Below, piece after piece: positions 38,301 through 47,630 of a stretch of DNA of 64,000 nt. Numbering within the stretch: the first letter of the stretch is position 1; each line of letters begins with the position of its first letter. The notes below the pieces were generated by a model. It did not search any database. It worked only from the letters and a program-made list of their open reading frames with translations, and had not been told where the DNA came from. Source of the stretch: Watersipora subatra (taxonomy: Eukaryota; Bryozoa; Gymnolaemata; Cheilostomatida; Watersiporidae). Made by a program: the position numbers and the translations under genes. The stretch is from contig NC_088712.1 in the NCBI RefSeq assembly GCF_963576615.1, positions 29,417,870-29,481,869 on the forward strand. Direction: 5' to 3'.

Positions 38301-41300
38301 GGGTATGCCAGGGATCATGCTGTGCTGGTTCTGCTAAATTATTCCAGCTGCTGTTCCAAGTGTGATGACATTGACAGCAGCAACTCGTGACCTTCTTGTA
38401 CGAGTTGTGAAACCAAGAGTCGTATGCATTGCAGTTTCTGCGGAGCATTCTTCCATGGTAACGAAATTTACATAGCAACAGAGCTGATGGATGGAGGCTC
38501 TCTTGACAGATATCAGCCAATCATAGAGCCTGTGTTAGGTAGAATTGCAGTTATGGTGGTTCATGGCCTTCAATACCTCTGGTCTAGGGGTATCATGCAT
38601 CGAGATGTTAAACCAAGTAACATGCTTGTCAATACTGTTGGTGAGTGTATAGTGTACAGTATAGACTATACAGAGTATACTAATCAATATGCTATATACT
38701 ATATTTATATACAGTAATACTTCAACTTACGAGTGCCCCAACGTACGAGGAACTTGAGATACGAGCCAGCTTTTAAGCAAGTTTTAGCACTAACATACGA
38801 GCCATGTTTGAGATACGAGCACGCGAGTAAGTTGCCAAGTATGTCGGAGGTGTTTTATGAGAACAGCATCACTCTGTATTTTTCAACTGCTTAGGTTATA
38901 CTTTTGTACCGTGTTTTTGTGTGCAATTTTCAGTGCAGAATTATTTGAATTAAAAGTACTGTGCGTAGACCGAAAGTTTGCCAGTAAAATGAAAGAAAAA
39001 GCGAATGATAACAATTGATATTAAACGGAAAATTATTGAAAAATATGCGAAATGTGTATGCGTGATTGAACTAGCTCGGCATTATGACAGAAATACATCC
39101 ACAATTATCAAACAGAAGGATTATATTTAGGGCATTTAGTTTACAGAAGGACTAACCATAGTTTCTAAACGGCGTAGCGATCTTCATGACCGCTGAAGGA
39201 GAGACTGCTCATATCAGGCTTTGGATAAAATACAAACAATTGGCCGGTGACAGCGTAAATGAAACGATACTATGTGAAAAGGCCGGCGCTATCTATCAAG
39301 ACTAAAAAATAGACATTTGGACAAGTTGGCTAATGGTCGTGCATTAACCCTTTGTGACGACACCTGTGTTCGTCCTAATCGCAACATGTTGAAAAGGCGA
39401 CAAAGGCAAACGTCCTTAGATAGGTTTATCTTAAAACGGCCAGCTGGTCGTGAAAGCGAAACAAAGGAAAAATTAGCTAATTAGCGCGAAGAAACTAAGA
39501 ACGCCGAAGAAATTTTAATTAAAGATAAAAATGAAAGTTTGCTTTTAGATTTGCTTCTAAGTTTGTCTTTTAGGACTGATAAAATCCAAATTTATCAAAG
39601 TCAACTGTTGTAATGAAGGATAGCTTATATCTCCCTCTCTGGCAAATGCTAGCGTTAGCTGCTATTGTATGTATCTAATTTTACATTTTAATTAATCACA
39701 TTTCCTTGCATTATTTTTTATTTCTTGCTTTTTGAAAGCATGTGGTAAGTTAATACAATAACCAACTTGTTCTTTCTGTTACAATATATTGTTTTGAGTG
39801 TTTTATTTGCATTTTTTAGGGTATCGAAACCAATCAATATATATTTAATTGTTCTATATATAAATAAATTGCACCAACATGCGAGTAAATTGACATACGA
39901 GCTCAGTCTCAGAACGCATTAAGCTTGTAAGTCGAAGTATTACTGTATAAGATACAGTATATAGTACTTCACTTTCAAGTTAATCATTGGTGTAGTCAAA
40001 CCTAAATTACTGCTATAATACATCCTGCCTTTTTACTCAAAAGTTAACTCTCAGTAACTAGCTGGTTAGTGTTTGTTTGGATTCAGTTTTGTTTTGCTAG
40101 CAGTTTGGGAAATATAAGAGTATATAAAAGGTAACACCTAAAGCCATCTGTCAAACAACAAGAGGTAGTGTCTGTTCTTTTTGCGGTTAAATTTCTCCCT
40201 TGAATATTCTCAAAACAGCTCGTGAAGAACTAGGATAGGATAGTGGAAGAGCTTGCGAATTTAAGATTTCAATGTACAGACCGCATTGTAATCACCCTTA
40301 GATCGAGATCAGTTTTTGTGTAATTATTCCGCAGCACAGTTGTGTAACAATAAATTTGAGAAATTTGATAATTTCTGCAAAACCAATACACAGGCGTGAC
40401 TTACATGTACATATGGATGTGTTTAAACATAGTTTGATGTTCTTATGCTCAGCTTTGGGTATATAGAAACAGCTAGTAGGCCTTGTTTAATAATAATTGG
40501 CACTTTTTCCATTCTCCATGTGTTAAGTCTTGCTTCTGCGTGTTGAATGTCAAAGACGGGTCTCATTCTTTTGACCCGCTCATCTATAGGCCTATGTTGT
40601 TGGCCTTTTCTATTTATGAAAGTTAACATTTCCTTTCTCAACAGGAATTGTTAAGCTCTGTGACTTTGGAGTCAGCCGACAACTCATTAATTCTACTGCA
40701 CTCACATATTGCGGGACGCACGCTTACATGTCCCCTGAGAGATTAAATGAGTCCAAAGGTTATAAGATACAGTCTGATCTTTGGTCATTAGGTATGTGTA
40801 TATCTAAATGGGGTGATTACAGTTGATACATTTCTCATTAGCATTGAAAAGCTATTCAATTCGTCATACAGTCAAGCCTCTACTTACGATACGAAATTCC
40901 TAACTTATGATACAGTCAAGCCTCTACTTACGATATAATGTTCCTAACTTATGATACAGTCAAACCTCTGCTTACGGTACAATGTTCCTAACTTATGATA
41001 CAGTCAAGCCTCTACTTATGATATAATGTTTCTAACTTGTGATACAGTCAAACCTCTGCTTACGGTACAATGTTCCTAACTTATGATACAATGTTCCTAA
41101 CTTATGATACAGTCAAGCCTCTACTTATGATATAATGTTTCTAACTTATGATACAGTCAAACCTCTACAATACACAGTTCCCAACTTATGATACTGTCGA
41201 TTTTATCCAAATTTATCGATACAATGTTCCTAATTTATAATATTAAATTTCAGCAAATTTAAGATTGGACTTTCACAATTTCTCACCACATATTTGCTGT

Positions 41301-42611
41301 GCATATGAAAGTCAAGAGGCTGATGAAAGTAAAAGATGCAAAATAAATTAAAAACTGAGTTAGGTTAACTTTACTTAATCTATGTCCATAATATTTGTGT
41401 TTATCTTTCCTCGCATATGACAAACATTACTTTTCATTTTGTGACACCGAAATCCTACATACACCATCGTGGTTCAGTTTGTTAACTTTCTGGTACTGCG
41501 ACCTTCAATTCATTTTCCCGCCTCTGTTAAACAATTTATTAGTTTACCAACTTTTAAAACGCACTTGTTCAACACTCACTTATTAATTCCTGATTTCGGT
41601 CTTTTCGTTTTTTTGTTTTCTTTCTTTTGGCCTGTAACGAAAACATCATTTTGTGTATGATCATCAATGCCAATGGAAACTTATGCATACAGAGTAAATT
41701 AGCCTGTGTATCTCTATTAACACCCCCGCTCTAGTTCATTAGCCTGTGTATCTCTATTAACAACCCCCCCTCTAGTTCATTAGCCTGTGTATCTCTATTA
41801 ACACCCCCGCTCTAGTTCATTAGCCAGTGTATCTCTATTAACACCCCCGCTCTAGTTCATTAGCCAGTGTATCTCTATTAACACCCCCCCTCTAGTTCAT
41901 TAGCCTGTGTATCTCTATTAACACCCCCGCTCTAGTTCATTAGCCTGTGTATCTCTATTAACACCCCCGCTCTAGTTCATTAGCCTGTGTATCTCTATTA
42001 ACACCCCCGCTCTAGTTCATTAGCCAGTGTATCTCTATTAACACCCCCCCTCTAGTTCATTAGCCTGTGTATCTCTATTAACACCCCCCCCCCTAGTTCA
42101 ATTTTTTCACATTTAGATTTTAGCAGAGCTGTATATGATCCTCTTGTTTAAATGCTAGGTATTTGTTAGGTTTATGTGCTATACAATAAATACAATGCAG
42201 TCTTATCGGAATATGTCCTTCAACAGGCTAGTCTAATAAAAGATGTTCAGTCATACTCTCTTCTATAACCTTGAACTTAGTAGAAGATTATTGTGATAAT
42301 ACTATGACCTAATTACAGGCGTAAGTCTTTACGAGATGGCTGAGGGAGTTCATCCATTTCCCACAGAGAGTTTGGCTTCACCTGTTCCATTGTTCAAATC
42401 TATCGTTGAAGGAAAGATCAGCTCACTGCCTAGAGCCAAGTTCTCAGCTAGTTTTTGTCTTTTTGTTAGTCAATGTTTAATGCGGGCTCCTGAACAACGC
42501 CCTCATCCAAAGGCACTCATAGACCATCCATTCATTGTGACATACAATGATGGTAATACAGGCATAGTTGCGGAGTATGTTAAGAACCGGCTAAGTGCTG
42601 GCTTGAGATGA
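26214..42611 (+). CDS. MAP2K5: MAP kinase kinase 5 (MEK5) homologue, eight coding exons, complete
   Basis: The exons are 26214-26339, 28551-28617, 31288-31454, 32850-33099, 34762-34918, 38435-38640, 40645-40791 and 42319-42611: 1413 nt, 470 aa, every junction in phase. Residues 9-95 form a PB1 domain with the acidic OPCA-like stretch YVDDEGDYIT and VRTDRE. Residues 121-195 are a Ser/Gly-rich linker. The kinase domain has the Gly loop GAGNGGSV (202-209), the VALK lysine 224, HRDVKPSN (Asp313), DFG (Asp331), activation-loop Ser341 and Thr345 spaced as in MEK5, and MSPER. The C-terminal DHPFIVTYNDGN is characteristic of MEK5. The enzyme would phosphorylate ERK5 in the cytosol, with PB1 docking MEKK2/3 and ERK5 (family knowledge). 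Human MEK5 is 448 aa. Its introns are packed with transposons and minisatellites. Confidence 0.92.
26689..26782 (-). mobile_element. tRNA-derived SINE, truncated copy
   Basis: On the minus strand it reads GAGGTTCCAAGTTCAAT (B-box-like), then the family tail with CTTTACAACTGGACACTCG and CACTGAGATTTATGTATA. It is cut off on the right by the duplicated MITE fragment at 26783. Confidence 0.5.
26783..26946. mobile_element. fragment of MITE family A, identical to the end of copy 3
   Basis: About 160 bp that I see as base-for-base the same as 28062-28220 (TGACTGCGTCAGAGAAATAA onward), ending abruptly inside the TIR at GTGAATTT. The junction continues straight into the 47-bp satellite. Confidence 0.8.
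26946..27145. repeat. 47-bp satellite, short array with unique tail
   Basis: Three units of the GATTAGTCTAAAACCTATTC satellite, then a tail (GGCCAGCTTAACAACCTTTA and CGTAACGGTCAACAGTGC). The same array end and tail recur at 29910-30027. Confidence 0.85.
27361..28237. mobile_element. TTAA-flanked MITE, family A copy 3
   Basis: A full copy with TTAA on the left (27357-27360), left end AGGTTGACTTGCAACAAAAT, right end GTTGCAAGTCAACCT. It lies in MEK5 intron 1. Confidence 0.88.
28551..28617 (+). CDS. MAP2K5: MEK5 exon 2 (PB1 acidic core)
   Basis: 67 nt encoding HYLPQTTIHAFQYVDDEGDY plus IT, with acceptor TTTCTTTTGTAG and donor ACAG|GTGTGA. It aligns with the MEK5 segment LPEATTTAFEYEDEDGDRIT and holds the acidic OPCA-like motif. 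Confidence 0.88.
29522..29985. repeat. 47-bp satellite, long array
   Basis: About ten units of GATTAGTCTAAAACCTATTC followed by GTCCGATATGCCATTTGGTC, alternating small variants, with the same tail as the short array at 27090-27145. It lies in MEK5 intron 2. Two arrays sharing one defined end suggest that the array is the core of a mobile element. A Helitron/pearl-like element is one possibility (inference). Confidence 0.9.
30105..30275 (+). mobile_element. tRNA-derived SINE, copy 3
   Basis: It has a B-box-like GGTTCCGAGATCAAATCTAG and the family tail GTTGTAGCTGGACACAGGAT, then CGCTGAGATTTATATA running into a TA-rich end. MEK5 intron 2. Confidence 0.6.
31030..31195 (+). mobile_element. tRNA-derived SINE, copy 4 (best tRNA-like head)
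   Basis: TGTAGCTCAGTGGTAGAGCG is a near-perfect A-box and D-arm. TTAGTTCAAATCTG at tRNA spacing is the B box. The tail has GTTATAGCTGGAAAGACACA and CACTGAGAAATATATG. The acceptor stem does not pair, so it is a SINE and not a tRNA gene. MEK5 intron 2. Confidence 0.7.
31288..31454 (+). CDS. MAP2K5: MEK5 exon 3 (end of PB1)
   Basis: It begins with two bases completing a Val codon, then RTDRETAEMIKAYV, and ends near NLHVE. Two donors are possible in the same phase: GAG|GTAGAT at 31455, used here, or GGC|GTATAT at 31464, which would add VDG. The longer upstream frame that starts at 31239 is intron read-through. Confidence 0.85.
32050..32284. repeat. 22-bp minisatellite
   Basis: About eleven units of TGTTGAGTCATTGTACTGAA plus TA with a few substitutions. 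MEK5 intron 3. Confidence 0.95.
32516..32645. repeat. 17-bp AT-rich tandem repeat
   Basis: Units of ATATAATATATTCCAAT with small changes. The minus-strand frame at 32502-32699 is a repeat translation. MEK5 intron 3. Confidence 0.85.
32850..33099 (+). CDS. MAP2K5: MEK5 exon 4 (linker and start of kinase domain)
   Basis: Acceptor TTTTCTACAG, donor GCGG|GTAAGT. It encodes a Ser/Gly/Thr-rich linker (VPGSAPIGKGSGGSVHQQ...), then SLDQLVYDPGSDRLGA, which leads into the Gly loop completed by exon 5. Its base composition is clearly less AT-rich than the flanking introns. Confidence 0.88.
33439..34306. mobile_element. TA-flanked Tigger/mariner-like MITE
   Basis: Left end CAGACGGTTCCCTACTTACG and right end GTTGGGAACCGTCTG are inverted repeats with TA on both sides. 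About 870 bp with no recognised transposase. The frame at 33758-34105 shows no domain. MEK5 intron 4. Confidence 0.8.
34500..34761 (+). repeat. 42-bp tandem array derived from the start of MEK5 exon 5
   Basis: Six upstream units start at 34500, 34542, 34584, 34636, 34678 and 34720, and the seventh, at 34762, is the true exon start. Each unit has the form GCAATGGAGGAAATGTGTTC, then AAAGTGTAC and TGTGTTCCCAG, so it carries both Gly-loop codons (GNGGNVFK-Y) and an acceptor-like TTCCCAG or TTTCTAG. Spacing is exactly 42 except for a 10-bp insertion in the third unit. Units 4-6 are open and in frame with the exon; units 1-3 are out of frame and meet a stop near 34663. Confidence 0.93.
34762..34918 (+). 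CDS. MAP2K5: MEK5 exon 5 (Gly loop, catalytic Lys, helix C)
   Basis: It encodes GNGGSVFKVYH, VALKIIGLD with the ATP-binding lysine, and QKQIISELSILHRCKSPFII including the helix-C glutamate. Acceptor TGTTTCTAG, donor ATCAG|GTAATT, phase 2. The first 42 bp of this exon and its acceptor are the youngest unit of the tandem array lying immediately upstream. Confidence 0.92.
35293..36542 (+). mobile_element. pogo/Tigger-like element, copy 1 (inside the P-like element)
   Basis: It starts CAGTAATACTTCAACTTACG and ends with the inverted match TAAGTCGAAGTATGACTG, TA on each side. The interior has a broken transposase. Its best part, 35560-35732, reads KKRMITIDIKQTIIEKYAKY and ELAQQYDRNTSTIIKHKDYI, a pipsqueak/CENP-B-type helix-turn-helix. 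About 88% or more like copy 2 by eye. Confidence 0.82.
36846..37720 (-). pseudogene. degenerate P-element/THAP9-like transposase
   Basis: The minus-strand fragments, in order, read NYPYINYFLTFKINQDHIEI, LFSTIRSKGGYNNNPDMQCF, a CDECIKFL zinc-type pair, and NRGGLVTRLIGQICIAAEKC. The QDH-E-F-x-x-IRS-GG-NNNP block and the NRGGL block are family signatures of the P/THAP9 transposase C-terminal half. Stops and frameshifts break the frame, and the N-terminal THAP finger and catalytic first half are missing. Confidence 0.8.
38435..38640 (+). CDS. MAP2K5: MEK5 exon 6 (catalytic loop)
   Basis: It encodes FCGAFFHGNEIYIATELMDG through HRDVKPSNMLVNTV, with acceptor GCATTGCAG and donor GTTG|GTGAGT. MDGGSLD and the HRDVKPSN catalytic loop are conserved. 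Confidence 0.93.
38712..39945 (+). mobile_element. pogo/Tigger-like element, copy 2
   Basis: Same ends and same orientation as copy 1, TA on each side. The helix-turn-helix reads RMITIDIKRKIIEKYAK and ELARHYDRNTSTIIKQKDYI, then a stop. Later frame fragments (RQRQTSLDRF) resemble the tail of Tigger transposases. MEK5 intron 6. Confidence 0.82.
40645..40791 (+). CDS. MAP2K5: MEK5 exon 7 (DFG and activation loop)
   Basis: It encodes GIVKLCDFGVSRQLINSTAL, then TYCGTHAYMSPERL and IQSDLWSL. Acceptor CTCAACAG, donor TTAG|GTATGT. The Ser and Thr of NSTALT correspond to the two activating phosphosites of MEK5. Confidence 0.93.
40867..41185. repeat. ~44-bp tandem array of a TIR-like sequence
   Basis: About seven units of TACAGTCAAGCCTCTACTTA, then CGATATAATGTTCCTAAC, some partial. 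The unit starts with a sequence typical of Tigger/pogo terminal repeats, so it looks like an amplified transposon end. MEK5 intron 7. Confidence 0.8.
41697..42096. repeat. 40-bp minisatellite with C-runs
   Basis: Ten near-identical units of CATTAGCCTGTGTATCTCTA followed by TTAACACCCCCGCTCTAGTT. The C-run varies between units. MEK5 intron 7. Confidence 0.95.
42319..42611 (+). CDS. MAP2K5: MEK5 exon 8 (C-lobe and stop)
   Basis: It encodes VSLYEMAEGVHPFP through DHPFIVTYNDGN and ends SAGLR before TGA. Acceptor CCTAATTACAG. The tail after the kinase domain is the feature that best separates MEK5 from MEK1/2. Confidence 0.92.
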
Positions 42612-42850
42612 GTTGTCATCTCATGTCACTTTAAATTTGTAGTTATTTATAAGGAAGTCCGCTATTTCAGTTTGGAGGTATCAGCTGTACCTAAATTTTT
42701 ATAAATTCTTTTATATTTTGATTCAGTTTTCTATGCCATATAAATATATATCTTTTATGACATCTACATGTAATGAGAAGAAAAGTCACATTTAGATATT
42801 AATGCAGGTCTAAGGCTCAAGTGTAACAAATTGAACTATGGTTTGTATTA
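42612..42850 (+). other. probable 3'UTR of MEK5
   Basis: AT-rich sequence after the TGA, without an exact AATAAA. It ends where the long inverted-repeat element begins at 42851, so the natural poly(A) site may have been displaced. Confidence 0.35.
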
Positions 42851-44084
42851 GGCCGTGGGCCAAGGCAATTTATCTTGCATTTCTGTTGGCACCCCCTTTC
42901 AGTGGCGATTTCTGCAGTGATTCAGACGAATTTTGGTATGGAGAATTTAAAACTGAAGAGTTGCCACAGCTGCCATTCCCACTTCTATGAGAAATTTGAT
43001 AAAAATGTTATTTCAGGATTTATCTCCCCTGTAAATAAGATTCATTTCATAAAAGCATCAGATTTGCAACTTTTTATCATAATTACCTTGCAGTAATTTA
43101 GAATGTCAGTGTTGAAGTCAAAATTCTTCTATTTATTTTCGATCATTTCATATCCTACGATTGTTACGCGCACATGTAAACTATATACATGTATATACAT
43201 ATATGTACATGTGCATATAATTGCATGGTTTAATAGCTTTATTTTACAAAAAGACTCCAAAACACTATAATTATGTTTTATAACCTGACACTGATGAATC
43301 ATAGAAAATAATAATTGGTGATTATTATTAGCAGTATTAGTAGCTAATGTCAACAGTTTTACAAAACCAGCTGGGATATTTTAAAATATCGCATATCCTA
43401 ACTATTTGTTCAATATGTTGAGTTTTTAGTCATTTTCCTTACTATCGGCATCCTCTGCTACTCCTGCTACCGTTTTGTTTCAATGCACGCATGTGCATTG
43501 GCAGTGTAAGGCAGCTCTCCCATGGCACTGGCACATCAGTTCCCTCGGCACCTGGATTTTTGACACTTCCATAAAACTGCTTGCAGAATATCAGGTGAGG
43601 CGATGATTCAGGTATGACACTTTACTGCATACTTATCGTTTTTCATACCCAGTATCCGCCGATGTAAAGAAGGAAATGGTGCATTGGCAAGTTGTGTTGT
43701 TGACTTTTTCCATATACATGTAGGTAGCTACTACAAAGTTGACACAATGCACATGGCTTATTAGCGATTGAAGGGAGGGAGGGACTGAGTGACCTAAACA
43801 CAAAAAGCCTGTCCCTTAGTCAGTTTAAGTCTGTGCCATTTTCCTGGGGGCTATCTTCTTGGTCATAGAGTCTGCATATGTAAGCCTCACAGAGAGAATA
43901 AGTATATGATAAGAAAGTATATATAAGAAACTTATATGATTCTCAGAGTCCTTTCATTACCTGCTGAAAGTCGACTTCTGTTTTGATGGGTTTCCTATGA
44001 CTCTTTTTCCCTTTGCCTGCAAAGGATGAAACTGCATCACAGCCAGAGAAACCAAGCAAACATATCAGATTTTCACATTGGAAG

Positions 44085-44270
44085 TTAATCTCCGAGCATT
44101 GTAGCCTTAGCTCTATTCTTGCAATAGTTTACGATCACAAAATCCACACGAGCAGCCTTGTACTTCTTAGCATGAGCAAAAAGCACATCAAGAATGGTAT
44201 CAGCAAGATGACGGAATGCTGAAGGAATGGCAATGGCGGACAGGGCTTGGCTAAGCCCCATGGCATCCAT
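44085..44270 (-). pseudogene. decayed element-encoded protein fragment
   Basis: A minus-strand frame with the segments LSQALSAIAIPSAFRHLADT and KKYKAARVDFVIVNYCKN. Proteins with an AL-x-Q..FG-LA..ARVDFV pattern are familiar from invertebrate repeats (from memory, not checked). Stops flank it on both sides. It probably belongs to the surrounding 3.2-kb element. Confidence 0.4.
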
Positions 44271-44886
44271 AAGAATGGCCCCACATCCTCAATAGCTTGG
44301 AGTCACTGCATTTATGGTAGTTCAATCATGTCTGCCATAGACATGAACTAGTCCTTTGAGAAGGTTTCTAATTCAGTTGCCCTCTGCGAACCTATGCTGT
44401 AATATCCACAAACTGCAGTTAGAGGCACAGCTCTCTGCTTGTTCCCTTACATACAAAGTTCCAAGATACCATAGGTAAGTAGCGAACAATTTTAATTGAT
44501 TCTGTTGGGGCAAGATTGATCAACATTTTCACCACTTACGCAGTTGCGTATCGAGCATTACGCAGATATACTCGTCATAACACTTGTTATGAGAGGCCAT
44601 CTCTACACAAAATGCACCAGCACAAGTTGGTCTGCAAAACAATACAGCATACTGCTTATCAATTACTTAATCATAGTCAAAGCAACTCAAGAAATCATAT
44701 CTTAGGTTAATTTACAGGATAGATGGACACACCAGCAGACACAGTTTTGGTCACATGAAAGACAGCTTTGCGAGTAGTTGATTTGTGTGAGCAGTACCGC
44801 ACCTTCTTTTCAACTTCTTCACGTAGCTAAATGAATGCCAGGACAACATTGACTGGGAAAATCACTATTACTTAGTCAGCGTAGAC

Positions 44887-44950
44887 CATAGATATAATAA
44901 ACCCTACTATATCTATGGTTTACTATATCTATGGGTTTACTATATCTATG
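44887..44950. mobile_element. 64-bp P-element relic made of terminal repeats
   Basis: Starts CATAGATATAATAAACCCTA, ends GGGTTTACTATATCTATG, and is flanked by the perfect 8-bp duplication GCGTAGAC (44879-44886 and 44951-44958). The ends match the P-like element at 35090-37901. The motif CTATATCTATG occurs three times inside, and no other interior remains. Confidence 0.85.
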
Positions 44951-46009
44951 GCGTAGACCAATAAACTAGAGTGAATACATGCATGATTTGTCCATTTGAT
45001 AAACAAGGGCAAGACTAATGATTAATGCATGGCTAGATGGAAATTTAGTTATTTTTCTAACTGAATGCAAGCATCTTGATCAGTAGCCACCACAACTGGT
45101 TTGTACACATTACCATGTCAGCATTCCTTTCATCTTAATAATAATTATGTAATTAAATTACATAATTATTTTATAGAATAATTATGAGTCCCGTTATCTC
45201 ACCTTAAATGTTTGAGTAGTAAAGTATCACAACTCTAAAAAAATAGTCACCTCACTGTCTTTTCTTATAGCAAGCTCAATTTTGCTGTTGTTAGTTTTTG
45301 ATAGCATATGTTCTGTGAATCTGGTAGCCCTTGCAGACAACTTGAAGGCATACCCCATTTGAAACAGACCTTTCAGGCTCTTTAAAAAGGGTTTCTATAG
45401 TTTTCTAGACAATGACTAAGCGTTTGACCTGTGTGATTAGTCAATGTTTATCAAATTAATTTCTTGAGAGCCATGTAAGTGGGCTACACGAGTCATGTCA
45501 AAGCTCAAACCATGAATGCACTTATCTTGTATCTTATTATTTTCTATGATTCATCTGTGTCAGGTTATAAAACATAATTATAGTGTTTTGAATTTCTTTT
45601 GTAAAATAAAGCTATTAAACCATACAATTATACACACATGTACATATACGTATATACATGTATATAGTTTACATGTGGGTGTAACAATCGTAGGATATAG
45701 GATGTTCGAAAATAGATGGAAGATGAATTTTGACTTTACCAATGAGATCCTAAATCACAGCAAAATAATTATGATAAAAAGTTGCAAATCTGATGTTTCT
45801 ATGGGAAGAATCTTATTTACAGGGGAGATAAATCCTAAAATATCATTTTTATCAATTCTCTCATAGAAATGGGAATGGCAGCTGTGGCAACTCTTCAGTT
45901 TTGAATTCTCCATACCAAAATTAGTCTAAATCACCACAGAAATTGCCACTGAAAGGGGTGCCAGCAGAACATCATTTCTAGAGCTCTTTTGCCTGCTCGG
46001 CCCATCGCC

Positions 46010-47630
46010 TATATGGAGATGAGATATTATTTACGTTTGGATAACGGCATGCAAGTATAATAAGCGACTGCACCTAATCCGCTGTTTTTATGGCACGGTT
46101 AACCAGCATGTTAGCCTCATCCGCAAGATAGAAATGGGGAAAATCTGCAAGTTAGGCGAGTTTTGTTAATGCTCGCAAATTTGTATCAAACGTTATTACG
46201 AATGATGGACATGGCTCTTTTGAATGATGCACAGCAAATAGCCAAGCAAGTTCTTCAAATTTAATAATTTTCCACACTAGCTGTTCCTATTTTAATTGTG
46301 GAAGTTCAGAAAGCACCGTTTACAGCATTTGATGTAAAGATATTTATCTTTTGTATTAATGCAGCGTGTTAACAGTTAACACACGGTTACTCAAGTGTGC
46401 ACAATTCCAAATCCACATCACACCCACAATGGAAACTTTCCTAATATCATAACTACATGTACATGTATATCATTCACCACTACAGAGCATGCTATCAGTA
46501 CCTTAGTTGACAGGAATTCTGACACGCTGACATGAATAATAGTAGGCCAGCAGATTTTATGAGAAACATGTCATTCGGCAAGTAAAACGATGAAGGTTCT
46601 CCTATAAGACATTTAATCAGATAGACTGCAGTGTTATCCCTGCTATCTCGACTAACTCACCAGGAATAGTAGCTATCAAGAAGTTATTGAACAGATCAAT
46701 ATCAGGGTATGTATATTGTAATTGATTCTCACCCATAAAAAATCAGCAAAATTTAAAAAATGTGCTGACAACTACGTTCTAGCAAACACAGGTTACAGTT
46801 TATCAAACATAAGAAGTAAATGAATCATTTGCTACCAAATATATAAAACCAATCAATAAAAGTTGCTATCTCTACAACCTGCTAATAAATAGAGTGAACG
46901 ACACATTAATGAAATGCTAGGATTAGTTTATGATTAGACTGCATACCAAAAGTGATTGTGTGAGTTGAAGCCGATTGAAGAATTGTGGTGCTGACCACTA
47001 CTACACGTCATAACAATTAACACTGTGTGTTAGTCTATGATGTTACCAGAAATTAAAAAATTAACTACATATTCCATTTTAGCATTAGCCTAACAGGATG
47101 TAACAAAACTACTAGCTTTGCTAGTTGTTGAATAATGATATGAATACATGTATGTCAGCACAAACTTTCCAAGCCTTAGCTCCTTAATCTAGTCGTAGAT
47201 AGCGAGACACATCTCAAACTTTGTTTACTGATTATGCAGATTCGGCCACTTTATAAAACTAAAAATCATTTGGGGAAATTAGCTGTGATGGCATTGTGAG
47301 GGTTCGTTAAAAAAATGTGGAACTATAGCCTGTGGTACTTCTAAAATAGAACGTGACATTGACTGACTTCTGAAACTATAAACTAAAGCTAAAACTAAGT
47401 AAGCTTTTTTCATAAGTAATGAATATAATATGCTTTTCTAGTCAACCTATTCAAGATTTAAGATGCCGAATAGTGAAGAGTCCCCAACTATAAATTTACT
47501 AATATTCTGAGACTAAAATTCAAAAATAAGGAAATTTAAAAAAGTGATAACAGGAATGAGGAAATACTTGACACATAGTAGTAGTAACCACTGAGATAGC
47601 TCACTACCCACTATCTCTTACATACTCTAT
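46010..47630. other. intergenic stretch
   Basis: No supported exon or repeat structure seen. The 3' end of the 47631 gene faces it. Confidence 0.35.

Larger units (their letters stand above)
35065..38303. mobile_element. family B copy 2, interrupted by a P-like element
   Basis: The left end (CCCTTGGACATTTATGTATT) and right end (ATAAGTGTCCTAGGG) match the intact copy at 20070-21322 and are flanked by TA. The copy is split by the insertion at 35090-37901. Without that insertion and one target duplicate it would be about 420 bp, so it is also internally shorter than copy 1. MEK5 intron 5. Confidence 0.8.
42851..46009 (-). mobile_element. 3.2-kb element with ~470-bp inverted arms
   Basis: The arms 42851-43316 and 45534-46009 are inverted copies: outer ends GGCCGTGGGCCAAG and CTCGGCCCATCGCC, then the shared TGGCACCCC and CTTTCAGTGG, and further in the long match around AGATTCATTTCATAAAAGCA. 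The interior has decayed minus-strand fragments, for example DAMGLSQALSAIAIPSAFRH, HLADTILDVLFAHAKK and ARVDFVIVNYC at 44085-44270. I do not know the transposase family. A tiny P-element relic lies inside at 44887. Confidence 0.7.
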
